Source: Methylorubrum extorquens (GTDB lineage Bacteria; Pseudomonadota; Alphaproteobacteria; Rhizobiales; Beijerinckiaceae). From it: a stretch of 10,115 nt of DNA. The stretch covers positions 1 to 10,115 of the forward strand of contig JAEUAC010000185.1 of assembly GCA_019695455.1 (NCBI GenBank). The letters run 5' to 3'. Shown here piece by piece: positions 1 to 6,715 of the stretch (position 1 is its first letter; each line of letters starts with the position of its first letter). The position numbers and the translations under genes were made by a program. The notes under the pieces were generated by a model that searched no databases, was not told the origin of the DNA, and saw only the letters and a list, made by a program, of their open reading frames with translations.

Positions 1-54
1 GCCCCCGCGATCGCCTCCTACGAGGACAAGCTCGCCCAGCGCGCCTGGGCCTGA
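1..54 (+). CDS. C-terminal tail of an unidentified protein
   Basis: Frame 1 is open from the first base and ends at TGA 52-54, giving 17 residues that end ...LAQRAWA. The next gene starts 122 bp downstream on the same strand. The codons are GC-rich at third positions like the neighbouring genes, which supports coding. The tail is too short to identify, and it could be a chance open frame; a long antisense frame also crosses the region. Confidence 0.5.
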   Translation, partial: APAIASYEDKLAQRAWA

Positions 55-176
55 GAGCGCGTCCGGCTGGATTCGGGGTGAGCGGCGTGGCGCGTGGCGC
101 CACGTGCCGCAGGGTGCGTCCACCAAACATTAACCACACCGGCCTGCATTGCTCCGCTGACCTCACGGAGCCCCTC

Positions 177-1355
177 ATGACGCCCCGCCTGGCCGCCCTC
201 GCGCTCGCCGCGACGCTCGCCCTTCCTGCCGCCGCCTCCGCGCAATCCTTCGGCGCGTGTCTCGGGAGCCTGCGCTCCGCCGCGATCGCGAAGGGGGTGT
301 CGGGCTCGACCTTCGACCGCGCCCTGCGCGGCGTCGAGCCGGACATGAGCGTCATCACGGCGATGGAGAACCAGCCGGAGTTCAAGACGCCGATCTGGGA
401 CTATCTCGCGACGCTGACGGACGAGGAGAAGGTGGCGGAAGGCCAGGCGATGCTGCGCAAGCACGCCGGCACGCTCGCCGAGGCCGAGCGGCGCTTCGGG
501 GTCGACCGGCACACGATCGTGGCCGTCTGGGGCGTCGAGAGCGATTACGGGAAGTCGGGCGGCAAGATGCCCCTCGTGCAGGCGCTCGCGACCGGGGCCT
601 GCCTCGCCAAGCGCCGCAACGCCTTCTTCCGCGACGAACTCACGGCGACGCTGCGCATCATCGAGCGCGGCGACCTCGAGGCGGACGACCTGAAGGGCTC
701 CTGGGCGGGCGCCTTCGGCCACACGCAGTTCATCCCCTCGACCTACATGCGGCTCGCCGTGGACGGGGACGGCGACGGCCGCCGCGACCTCGTCAACTCG
801 ATCCCGGACGCGCTCCACTCGACGGCCAACTTCATGGCCAAGGCCGGCTGGCGCACGGGCGAGGCCTGGGGCTACGAGGTCGACGTGCCGGAGGGCTACG
901 GCGGCCCGAGCGGCCGCACGGCGCGCCATCCCGTCTCGTACTGGGCGGGCCGCGGCCTCAAGAAGCTCGGCGGCGGCGCGCTCGGCGGGTCCGGCCAGGC
1001 CGGGCTCCTCATGCCGGCGGGGCGCGACGGCCCGGCCTTCCTCGTCTTCAAGAACTACGATTGCGCCTATTCGTACAACGGCGCGGACAGCTACGCGCTG
1101 GCGATCTCCGTCCTGTCGGACCGCCTGAAGGGCCGGCCCGGCATCCGGACCGCCTGGCCGACGGACGACCCGCCGCTGTCGCGCGCCCAGCGCCGCGACC
1201 TCCAGCGCAAGCTCGCGGCCCGCGGCTACGACGTCGGCGAGCCGGACGGCCGGGTGGGCCAGAAGACGCGCGACGCCATCAAGGAGATCGAGCGGTCCGT
1301 CGGCATGAGCCCGACCGGCCGCCCGGGCGGACGCGTGCTCGAAGCCCTGCGCTGA
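177..1355 (+). CDS. Secreted lytic murein transglycosylase, MltB family, with peptidoglycan-binding domain
   Basis: This 392-residue enzyme should cleave the MurNAc-GlcNAc bond of peptidoglycan in the periplasm with formation of 1,6-anhydro-MurNAc. The ATG at 177 is chosen because GGAG lies at 167-170, 6 bases upstream, and because a Sec signal peptide follows directly (hydrophobic residues 5-21, cleavage likely after ASA at 22). There is no lipobox Cys, so it is predicted soluble, unlike E. coli MltB, which is a lipoprotein. The SLT_2-type catalytic domain covers about 25-325: the catalytic Glu is E121 in VWGVESDYG, followed by GSWAGAFGHTQFIPSTY (174-190) and the Asp-rich DGDGDGRRDLVNSIPDAL segment (196-213). 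A PG_binding_1-like domain fills about 335-392 (LQRKLAARGYDVGEPDGRVG). The frame stays open upstream to 78, but that start has no ribosome site and would bury the signal peptide. The family assignment is secure; the paralogue identity is not. Confidence 0.93.
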   Translation: MTPRLAALALAATLALPAAASAQSFGACLGSLRSAAIAKGVSGSTFDRALRGVEPDMSVITAMENQPEFKTPIWDYLATLTDEEKVAEGQAMLRKHAGTLAEAERRFGVDRHTIVAVWGVESDYGKSGGKMPLVQALATGACLAKRRNAFFRDELTATLRIIERGDLEADDLKGSWAGAFGHTQFIPSTYMRLAVDGDGDGRRDLVNSIPDALHSTANFMAKAGWRTGEAWGYEVDVPEGYGGPSGRTARHPVSYWAGRGLKKLGGGALGGSGQAGLLMPAGRDGPAFLVFKNYDCAYSYNGADSYALAISVLSDRLKGRPGIRTAWPTDDPPLSRAQRRDLQRKLAARGYDVGEPDGRVGQKTRDAIKEIERSVGMSPTGRPGGRVLEALR

Positions 1356-1360
1356 GCGCC

Positions 1361-2236
1361 GTGGCCGAGACGATCGCGCTCGCGGGACCCGACGGCGCCC
1401 GCGCGACGCTCGCTCTTCGAGGCGCCGAGCCGCTCGCCTGGCGGGCCGGGGGGCGGGACCTCCTCTGGCACGGCGATCCGGCGCATTGGGACTTCCGGGC
1501 GCCGCTCCTGTTCCCGCTGGTCGGTGCCTCGCGGGACGGCGTCGTCCGGGTCGACGGCCGCGCCCACCCGATGCCGCAGCACGGCTTCGCCCGCCGCGCC
1601 GCCTTCGACCTCGTCGAGGCGGCCGGGGACCGGGCGCTGCTGCGGCTCGCCGACGATGCCGGGACCCGCGCCGCCTACCCCTTCGCGTTCCGGCTCGACG
1701 CCGCCGTGACGCTCGGGGCGGCGAGCCTGCGGTTCGACTGGACGCTCGCCAACCGGGGCGAGACGCCCATGCCCTACGCGCTCGGCTTCCACCCGGCCTT
1801 CCCCTGGCCGTTCGCGGCGGCGGACCGGGCCGGCCACGCGGTCCTGTTCGACGCGTCCGAACGCCCGCGCGTGCCCGAGGTCGCGGCCGGCGGCCTCCTG
1901 TCGCGCGCGACCCGGGCGGTGCCCCTCGCGGAGAGGCGCCTGCCGCTCTCGCCGGACCTCTTCACGGAGGCGCTGGTCTTCCTCGACGCCGCCAGCCGGT
2001 CCATGGCCTTCACGGGGCCGGACGGCGCCGCGATCGTCCTGGAGACGGAGAGCTTCCCCCACCTCGCCATCTGGACGCGGCCGACCGCCCCGTTCCTGTC
2101 GCTCGAATGCTGGACCGGCCACGCGGACTGGGCCGATGCCGCGGGCGACCTCGCCGGACGGGCCTCCATGATCGTCCTCGCCCCCGGCGAGAGCCGCCGC
2201 CACGCCGCGACGCTGCGCTTCGCGCCGGCGCCGTAG
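1361..2236 (+). CDS. Aldose 1-epimerase family protein (LacX-like)
   Basis: A 291-residue cytoplasmic protein of the galactose mutarotase fold, which interconverts alpha and beta anomers of aldoses; its sugar is unknown. Motifs in order are FPLVGASRDG (51-60), MPQHGFAR with H74, LGFHPAFPWPF with H144, and LSLECWTG with E249. By family knowledge the two His bind and protonate the sugar ring and the Glu is the catalytic base. The length fits the shorter LacX-like branch rather than GalM (about 340). The start is taken as GTG 1361, only 5 bp after the transglycosylase stop, suggesting cotranscription and perhaps translational coupling; no clear Shine-Dalgarno is visible, and the first in-frame ATG (about 1570) would delete the first beta strands. 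The frame is open far upstream through the preceding gene, which is a composition artefact. No neighbouring sugar-pathway gene hints at the substrate. Confidence 0.88.
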   Translation: MAETIALAGPDGARATLALRGAEPLAWRAGGRDLLWHGDPAHWDFRAPLLFPLVGASRDGVVRVDGRAHPMPQHGFARRAAFDLVEAAGDRALLRLADDAGTRAAYPFAFRLDAAVTLGAASLRFDWTLANRGETPMPYALGFHPAFPWPFAAADRAGHAVLFDASERPRVPEVAAGGLLSRATRAVPLAERRLPLSPDLFTEALVFLDAASRSMAFTGPDGAAIVLETESFPHLAIWTRPTAPFLSLECWTGHADWADAAGDLAGRASMIVLAPGESRRHAATLRFAPAP

Positions 2237-2290
2237 GACGCCCGGCGGATCGCCCTGGCGCTCCGGCGCCGTCCGGCCTAATCCGCCCCG

Positions 2291-3247
2291 ATGACGATCA
2301 CGCCAGCCGACATCGCGGGTGCCGCCGCCCGCATCGCGCCCCACATCCGCCGGACCCCGGTCCTCGACCTGCCGGCGGGGGCGCTGGGGCACGACGGGCC
2401 GGTCTCGCTGAAGCTCGAGTTCCTGCAGCATGCCGGCTCCTTCAAGAGCCGCGGCGCCTTCAACTCGCTCCTGTCCGGCCCCGTGCCCCCGGCCGGCGTG
2501 ACGGCGGCGTCGGGCGGCAACCACGGCGCGGCCGTCGCCTATGCGGCGAAGGTGCTGGGCGTGCCGGCCCGCATCTTCGTGCCGGAGATCGCCAATCCGG
2601 CGAAGATCGAGGCGATCCGGCGCCAGGGCGCGCAGGTGACGATCGGCGGCGCGCGCTACGCGGAGGCCCAGGAGGCCTGCGACGCCTTCGCGGCGCAGTC
2701 CGGCGCGCGCCTCGTCCACCCGTTCGGCGCGGCCGCGACCATCGCCGGGCAGGGCACGGCGGCGCTCGAATGGGAGCGTCAGGCCGAGCGGCTCGACACG
2801 GTGCTGGTCGCCGTCGGCGGCGGCGGGCTCGTCTCCGGGCTGGCGTCCTGGTGGCGGGGCCGCGCGACGCGGGTCGTCGGGGTCGAGCCGGAGGGATCCT
2901 GCGCACTGCACGCGGCGCTCGCGGCCGGGCGCCCGGTCGACGTGGACGTGAACTCGGTCGCGGCCGATTCGCTCGGCGCCCGGAACGTCGGCGACCTCGT
3001 CCTCGACCTCTGCCGGGACGCGGTCGAGCGGGTGGTGCTGGTGACGGATGCCGCCATCACGGACGCCCAGCGCCACCTCTGGCGCGAATTCCGGATCGCG
3101 GCGGAGCCGGGCGGGGCGGCCGCCCTCGCGGCGCTCCTCTCCGGCGCCTACAGGCCCGCGCCCGGCGAGACCGTCGGCGTGCTCCTCTGCGGGGCCAATC
3201 TCGACGCGGCGAGCTTCGCCCGGATCGCCGCGACCGTCCCGGACTGA
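2291..3247 (+). CDS. PLP-dependent threonine/serine dehydratase, no ACT domain
   Basis: A 318-residue fold-type II PLP enzyme, expected to deaminate L-threonine to 2-oxobutanoate or L-serine to pyruvate. PLP forms a Schiff base with K52 in the motif GSFKSRGA. The Asn-loop SGGNHGA lies at 74-80, and the glycine-rich phosphate-binding loop VGGGGL at 175-180. The pyridine-nitrogen contact is probably C300 in LLCGANLD, where IlvA-type enzymes carry Ser in SGAN; Cys at this place is also known in the family. The protein ends right after the catalytic domain, so it lacks the ACT regulatory domain of biosynthetic IlvA and should not be isoleucine-inhibited. The start ATG follows a 54-bp gap after the epimerase, with no obvious Shine-Dalgarno. 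Related families (serine racemase, hydroxyaspartate dehydratase) cannot be excluded from sequence alone. Confidence 0.88.
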   Translation: MTITPADIAGAAARIAPHIRRTPVLDLPAGALGHDGPVSLKLEFLQHAGSFKSRGAFNSLLSGPVPPAGVTAASGGNHGAAVAYAAKVLGVPARIFVPEIANPAKIEAIRRQGAQVTIGGARYAEAQEACDAFAAQSGARLVHPFGAAATIAGQGTAALEWERQAERLDTVLVAVGGGGLVSGLASWWRGRATRVVGVEPEGSCALHAALAAGRPVDVDVNSVAADSLGARNVGDLVLDLCRDAVERVVLVTDAAITDAQRHLWREFRIAAEPGGAAALAALLSGAYRPAPGETVGVLLCGANLDAASFARIAATVPD

Positions 3248-3301
3248 ACCGCAACGCTTCGCGCGATCGGGCCGTTGGCCCGGCTCTCACCGGAGCCGCG
3301 C

Positions 3302-4159
3302 ATGCCCGACTATCCGAAGCCCCCCTTTCCCGACCAGCCGCAGGCGATGCCGGGCGAGACCGCCCGCATGGACCCCGTGCCCGACCACGGCGAGCGGAGC
3401 TATCGCGGCCATGGACGCCTCGCCGGAAAGCGCGCGCTCATCACGGGCGGCGATTCCGGCATCGGCCGGGCGGTGGCGATCGCCTTCGCGCGCGAGGGCG
3501 CGGACGTCGCGATCGCCTATCTCGACGAGCACGAGGACGCGAAGGACACGGGCCGCCTGGTCGAGGAGGCCGGCCGCGCGTGCCTGCTCCTCCCGGGCGA
3601 CGTGTCGGAGCCGGAGACCTGCCGGTCCATCGTCCGCCAAACGGTCGAGGCGTTCGGCGGCATCGACATCCTCGTGAACAACGCCGCGCACCAGAGCTCG
3701 GTCGACACGCTGGAGGATCTCACGGACGACGAGATCGTGCTGACCTTCAAGACGAACATCATCGCCATGTTCATCATCACCAAGGCGGCCCTGCCGCACA
3801 TGAAGCCGGGCGCCTCCATCATCAACACGGCCTCGGTCAACGCCGACGATCCGAGCCCGCAGCTCCTGCACTACGCGGCCACGAAGGGCGCCATCGAGAA
3901 CTTCACGGCCTCGCTCGCCCAGTCCCTCGCGGAGCGGGGGATCCGGGCGAACTCGGTCGCGCCGGGCCCGATCTGGACCCCCTTGATCCCGTCCACGATG
4001 CCGGCCGAGAAGGTGACGACCTTCGGCTCGCAGACGCCCATGAAGCGGCCCGGCCAGCCGGCCGAGCTCGCGCCCGTCTACGTGCTCCTCGCCTCCGACG
4101 AGGCGAGCTACGTGTCCGGCACCATGGTCGGCGTCACGGGCGGCAAGCCCATCGTCTGA
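3302..4159 (+). CDS. SDR-family oxidoreductase with N-terminal extension (YghA/GSP39-like)
   Basis: A 285-residue classical short-chain dehydrogenase/reductase, cytoplasmic and NAD(P)-dependent. The nucleotide-binding motif TGGDSGIG is at 48-55, NNAA at 126-129, and the catalytic residues are N152, S178, Y191 and K195 (HYAATKGA). The PGPIWTPLIP segment (221-230) and the C-terminal SYVSGTMVGVTGG are typical of the fold. About 40 residues precede the Rossmann fold, rich in Pro, with PPFPDQPQAMPG near the start. This extension is characteristic of the YghA/YdaD (general stress protein 39) subgroup, whose substrates are poorly defined. The ATG at 3302 is supported by GGAG at 3292-3295, 6 bases away. 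It is the third + strand metabolic gene in a row, 54 bp behind the dehydratase; shared transcription is possible but not shown. The specific substrate is unknown. Confidence 0.92.
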   Translation: MPDYPKPPFPDQPQAMPGETARMDPVPDHGERSYRGHGRLAGKRALITGGDSGIGRAVAIAFAREGADVAIAYLDEHEDAKDTGRLVEEAGRACLLLPGDVSEPETCRSIVRQTVEAFGGIDILVNNAAHQSSVDTLEDLTDDEIVLTFKTNIIAMFIITKAALPHMKPGASIINTASVNADDPSPQLLHYAATKGAIENFTASLAQSLAERGIRANSVAPGPIWTPLIPSTMPAEKVTTFGSQTPMKRPGQPAELAPVYVLLASDEASYVSGTMVGVTGGKPIV

Positions 4160-4197
4160 CCGCCACGCGGATTCGCGGATCCGTGATGAAACCTCCG

Positions 4198-4233
4198 GCG
4201 CGCCTCGTTCGTAACATCGAAGCCGAGGCGCGC
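4198..4233 (+). other. Strong hairpin between the SDR gene and the exported-protein gene
   Basis: GCGCGCCTCG (4198-4207) pairs perfectly with CGAGGCGCGC (4224-4233). The stem extends inward by TTCG/CGAA (4208-4211 with 4218-4221) around a 6-base loop TAACAT, leaving a 2-base bulge (4222-4223). That gives 14 pairs. No T-run follows, so it is not a canonical intrinsic terminator. It ends 6 bases before the GGAG at 4240-4243 that serves the next gene, so it could stop SDR transcripts, protect an mRNA end, or act as a leader hairpin. Function is inferred only. Confidence 0.6.
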
Positions 4234-4254
4234 TCGGACGGAGACCCTCCCGTG

Positions 4255-4869
4255 ATGACGAGATCCCGCCGCATCCGTGCCGCCTGCCTTGTGTTCGGTC
4301 TCGTGGCCGTCGCGACCGCCGCCTTCGGGCAGGCGCCGTCGCCGACGCTCCGCGTGCGCGGCACGGTCCAGAGCGTCGACGGCCAGATCCTGACCGTGAA
4401 GTCGCGCGAGGGCGACGTCGTGCCCGTGACGCTGAAGGACGGCTGGACGATCGGCGGCATCAAGGCCGCGACCCTCGCCGACATCAAGCCCGGCACCTTC
4501 GTCGGCGCCGCCGCCATGCCGCGAGGCGACGGACCGATGACCGCCATCGAGGTGCTGGTGTTCCCGCCGGGCGTGAAGAGCGGCGAGGGCCATTACGGCT
4601 GGGACCTGATGCCGGAGAGCACGATGACGAACGCGACCGTCGCGAGCGCCGTCACGGGCGTGTCCGGCCCCGTCGTCACGCTGACCTACCCGGGCGGCGA
4701 GAAGCAGGTCGCCATCACGGCCGAGACGCCGCTCGTCACCTTCGCGCCGGCCGAGAAGTCCGACCTGAAGCCCGGCATGTCCGTCTTCATCCCCGCCACC
4801 CGCGAGGGCGCCGGCCTGACGGCCGGCCGGGTCATCGTCGGCAACAACGGCATCGCGCCCCCGATGTGA
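4255..4869 (+). CDS. Exported protein of unknown function with two similar beta-rich halves
   Basis: 204 residues; I do not recognise a named family. A Sec signal peptide is clear (RRIR, hydrophobic 9-24, cleavage near 25-27), so the mature protein is periplasmic or secreted. The rest looks like two related modules. Module 1 (about 33-103) runs RVRGTVQSVDGQILTV, then LADIKPGTFVGAAAM, then MTAIEVLVF. Module 2 (about 127-196) runs ATVASAVTGVSGPVVTL, then KSDLKPGMSVFIPAT, then LTAGRVIVG. The shared pattern of a G/S-rich strand turn, D-[IL]-KPG and a closing strand suggests duplicated small barrels like those in DUF5666-type proteins. A Trp/Tyr-containing linker (HYGWDLMPESTMTNA, 113-127) joins them. 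ATG 4255 has GGAG 11 bases upstream; GTG 4252, one codon earlier, has better spacing (8) and may be the real start. An in-frame ATG at 4186 would bury the signal peptide. No catalytic or metal motif is evident. Confidence 0.82.
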   Translation: MTRSRRIRAACLVFGLVAVATAAFGQAPSPTLRVRGTVQSVDGQILTVKSREGDVVPVTLKDGWTIGGIKAATLADIKPGTFVGAAAMPRGDGPMTAIEVLVFPPGVKSGEGHYGWDLMPESTMTNATVASAVTGVSGPVVTLTYPGGEKQVAITAETPLVTFAPAEKSDLKPGMSVFIPATREGAGLTAGRVIVGNNGIAPPM

Positions 4870-4907
4870 GCGGCGCGGCGTCGCGCTAGCCGTCGGTTAG
4901 GCGTCGA

Positions 4908-4928
4908 TGGCCGGCTCGCGGCCGGCCA
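4908..4928. terminator. GC-rich hairpin in convergent gap, first of two
   Basis: TGGCCGGC (4908-4915) and GCCGGCCA (4921-4928) form a perfect 8-bp stem with a 5-base loop TCGCG. It lies between the stop of the exported-protein gene (4869, + strand) and the stop of the L,D-transpeptidase gene (4969, - strand), where a two-way transcription end is expected. There is no T-run on either side, so termination would have to rely on the stem or on Rho. In such GC-rich DNA stems of this size also arise by chance. Confidence 0.45.
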
Positions 4929-4937
4929 CGACGGGAT

Positions 4938-4960
4938 CGGGTCCGGCCGGTGCCGGCCCG
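4938..4960. terminator. GC-rich hairpin in convergent gap, second of two
   Basis: CGGG plus CCGGC (4938-4941 and 4943-4947, with T4942 bulged) pairs with GCCGGCCCG (4952-4960) around the loop CGGT, giving 9 pairs. It ends 8 bases from the L,D-transpeptidase stop codon. Together with the hairpin at 4908-4928 it makes a tandem pair between convergent genes, which supports a terminator role. No T-run is present. Confidence 0.42.
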
Positions 4961-4968
4961 CCGCGTGC

Positions 4969-5700
4969 TCAGATGACCTTCACGCGGGCGCCGACGGGGA
5001 CGCGCTCGTAGAGGTCGGTGACGTCCTCGTTCATCATGCGGATGCAGCCGGAGGAGACGTTCTGGCCGATCGTGTGCGGCTCGTTCGTGCCGTGGATCCG
5101 GTAGAGCGAGGAGCCGAGATAGAGCGCGCGGGCGCCGAGCGGGTTGTCGGGGCCGCCCGCCATGTGGCGGGGCAGGTCGGGCCGGCGCTTCAGCATCTGG
5201 GCGGGCGGCGTCCAGGACGGCCATTCCTTCTTGGCCGAGACCGTCTTCATGCCGGCCCATTCGAAGCCCGGTCGGCCGACGCCGATGCCGTAGCGGATGG
5301 CCTGGCCGCCGGGCTGGACGAGATAGAGGAAGCGCGACGGCGTATCGACGACGATCGTGCCCGGCGCCTCGCGGCCGTCGAAGGCGACGACCTGGCGGCG
5401 GTATTCGGGCGCGGTCTCGCGGGCGATGGACGCGACCGCGGCACCGGACGGCAGCGCCGCCATGCGGCGCCTCTCCGCCCGGGGCGCGGGATCGGCGAAG
5501 GGGTCCTCGGGCAGGGCGGACAGGGCGGGCGCCTCCCGCATCGGCCCGGCGCCGGGCTCGCGGCCCGTCATCAGGAGCTCGATGAAGCCGCCGCCGAGGT
5601 TGGGGCGGCCGGGCTGGTTGTAGAGGGCCTGGGCCCGGGCGTCGGCGACGCCGAGGGCGGCCGTGGCCACGAGGGCGAGGGACAGGAAACGCGGTGTCAT
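4969..5700 (-). CDS. Secreted L,D-transpeptidase (YkuD domain)
   Basis: 243 residues, expected in the periplasm. YkuD enzymes use a catalytic Cys to form 3-3 (meso-DAP to meso-DAP) cross-links in peptidoglycan or to attach proteins to it. A signal peptide is present (hydrophobic 5-18, cleavage likely after ARA at 21-23; no lipobox). Residues 24-112 are a low-complexity Pro/Ala/Arg-rich spacer. The YkuD domain covers 113-243: it opens GTIVVDTPSRFLYLV and has the signature H203 in HGTNEPHTIG followed by SSGCIRM with catalytic C219 and R221. The C-terminus ends with the usual VPVGARVKVI. The ATG at 5700 (complement) is chosen for the signal peptide, although no good Shine-Dalgarno precedes it; the frame stays open to 5886 without a better start. 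It lies 182 bp downstream of metQ on the same strand and is probably its own unit. No LysM domain is seen. Confidence 0.93.
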   Translation of the reverse strand: MTPRFLSLALVATAALGVADARAQALYNQPGRPNLGGGFIELLMTGREPGAGPMREAPALSALPEDPFADPAPRAERRRMAALPSGAAVASIARETAPEYRRQVVAFDGREAPGTIVVDTPSRFLYLVQPGGQAIRYGIGVGRPGFEWAGMKTVSAKKEWPSWTPPAQMLKRRPDLPRHMAGGPDNPLGARALYLGSSLYRIHGTNEPHTIGQNVSSGCIRMMNEDVTDLYERVPVGARVKVI

Positions 5701-5882
5701 GGAGGGGCGGCTCGCGGATGGGACGCGCGACCGATCGCGCGATCCGACGTTCCGCCCGGCCCGCTTAAGGCTTCGGTGAAGGCCGGTAGGCTTAACGCCC
5801 GCCGGCCCCCGCCCTCTGCGATCGTGGTTGCCGGGGCGTTGCGGAAGGCGGTTAACGCCGCCTTGCCGCTCCGCCGCTGCGC
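5701..5882 (-). other. Intergenic region between metQ and the L,D-transpeptidase gene
   Basis: This 182-base gap is the longest in the window. It carries a hairpin at 5845-5864 (AAGGCGG/CCGCCTT, loop TTAACG), 19 bases past the metQ stop, which could end the metNIQ transcript but has no T-run. It also holds three TTAA-centred sites (5765, 5792, 5853), the first two flanking a small imperfect hairpin (about 5769-5784), and a 12-bp palindrome GATCGCGCGATC at 5733-5744, 33 bases before the transpeptidase start codon. These may mark the transpeptidase promoter and operator region, but I cannot place -35 and -10 boxes with confidence. Confidence 0.35.
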
Positions 5883-6662
5883 TCACCAGCTCGCGATGAC
5901 GGCGCCCTTGAAGGTCTGCGCGATGAAGGCCTTCACGTCGGGCGAGCGGTAGGATTCGACCAGCTCCTTGACCCAGGGCTTGTCCTTGTCGGCGGCGCGC
6001 ACGGCGAGGATGTTGACGTAGGGCCCCTTCGGATCCTCCTTCAGGATCGCGTCGCCCGGGTTCAGGCCGGCCGCGGTCGCGTAGTTCGTGTTGATGGAGG
6101 CGGCGTCGACGTCCTCCAGCGAGCGGGGCGTCTGGGCCGCGTCGACCTCCAGGAACTTGAGGCGCTTCGGGTTCTCGACGATGTCCGCGACGCTCGGCTT
6201 GAAGCCGACGCCCGGCTTGAGCCCGATGACGCCCTTGTCCTGCAGGAGCAGCAGCGCCCGGCCGCCGTTGGTCGGGTCGTTCTGGATGGCGATGGTCCCG
6301 CCGTTCGGCACGGCGTCGAAGCTCTTGAAGCGCTTCGAGTAGATGCCGAGCGGGAAGTTGACCGTGTAGCCGGCCGCCTCGATCCGGTACTTCCGGTCCG
6401 CCTTCTGGTTGTCGAGATAGGGCGTGTTCTGGAACGAGTTCGCCTCGATCTCGCCCGCGTCGAGGGCCGCGTTCGGCACGACGTAGTCGGAGAACTCGAT
6501 GATCTTGAGGTCGAGTCCCCGCTTCGCCGCGATCGGCTTCACGGCCTCGAGGATCTGGGCGTGCGGCCCGGGCGTGACGCCGATGCGGATCGTCTGCTGG
6601 GCGAGCGCCGGCAGCGCGGCGAGCGAGGCCAGGAGGCCGGCGGCGAGGACGAGAGGCTTCAT
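5883..6662 (-). CDS. metQ: Methionine-type ABC transporter substrate-binding protein, NlpA/MetQ family
   Basis: 259 residues. It binds methionine (D or L, possibly derivatives) in the periplasm and delivers it to the MetI-MetN complex. The signal peptide is residues 1-21, cleavage likely after ALA before QQT. There is no lipobox Cys, so this copy is predicted to be a soluble periplasmic protein, whereas E. coli MetQ is lipid-anchored. Family landmarks are IRIGVTPGPHAQILE (25-39), the segment from FSDYVVPNAALDAGEIEANS (57-76) into FQNTPYLD, and IQNDPTNGGRALLLLQ (126-141), which carries ligand-contacting Asn residues in the family. The gene is third in metN-metI-metQ, 53 bp after the metI stop, on the same strand. 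No clear Shine-Dalgarno is seen; the start is set by the signal peptide. MetQ-family proteins have other ligands, including dipeptides, in some species, so the ligand is inferred from context. Confidence 0.93.
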   Translation of the reverse strand: MKPLVLAAGLLASLAALPALAQQTIRIGVTPGPHAQILEAVKPIAAKRGLDLKIIEFSDYVVPNAALDAGEIEANSFQNTPYLDNQKADRKYRIEAAGYTVNFPLGIYSKRFKSFDAVPNGGTIAIQNDPTNGGRALLLLQDKGVIGLKPGVGFKPSVADIVENPKRLKFLEVDAAQTPRSLEDVDAASINTNYATAAGLNPGDAILKEDPKGPYVNILAVRAADKDKPWVKELVESYRSPDVKAFIAQTFKGAVIASW

Positions 6663-6715
6663 GCGGAGGGCACTTCTGCGGGAGGAAGGGGGCGACGGCC
6701 TCCTGGCGGAGGACG

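Noticed and set aside
93..104. 12-bp palindrome CGTGGCGCCACG upstream of the transglycosylase
   Set aside because: It is short and GC-only apart from two A/T pairs, with no nearby promoter box I can support.
1226..3076. Very long open frame on the - strand opposite the transglycosylase end, epimerase and dehydratase
   Set aside because: It is low-complexity and rich in Arg, Gly, Ala and Pro, has no recognisable motif, and overlaps three genes with clear catalytic motifs; such frames are expected opposite GC3-rich genes.
1486..4200. Long + strand open frame running through the epimerase, dehydratase and SDR genes and joining the exported-protein gene
   Set aside because: It is out of frame with three well-supported enzymes and made of Arg/Pro/Gly-rich sequence; only its end, from 4255, is real. 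The join is not a fusion gene.
5074..5952. Open frame on the + strand opposite the L,D-transpeptidase
   Set aside because: The - strand protein has a signal peptide and the full YkuD signature; the + strand frame has no motif.
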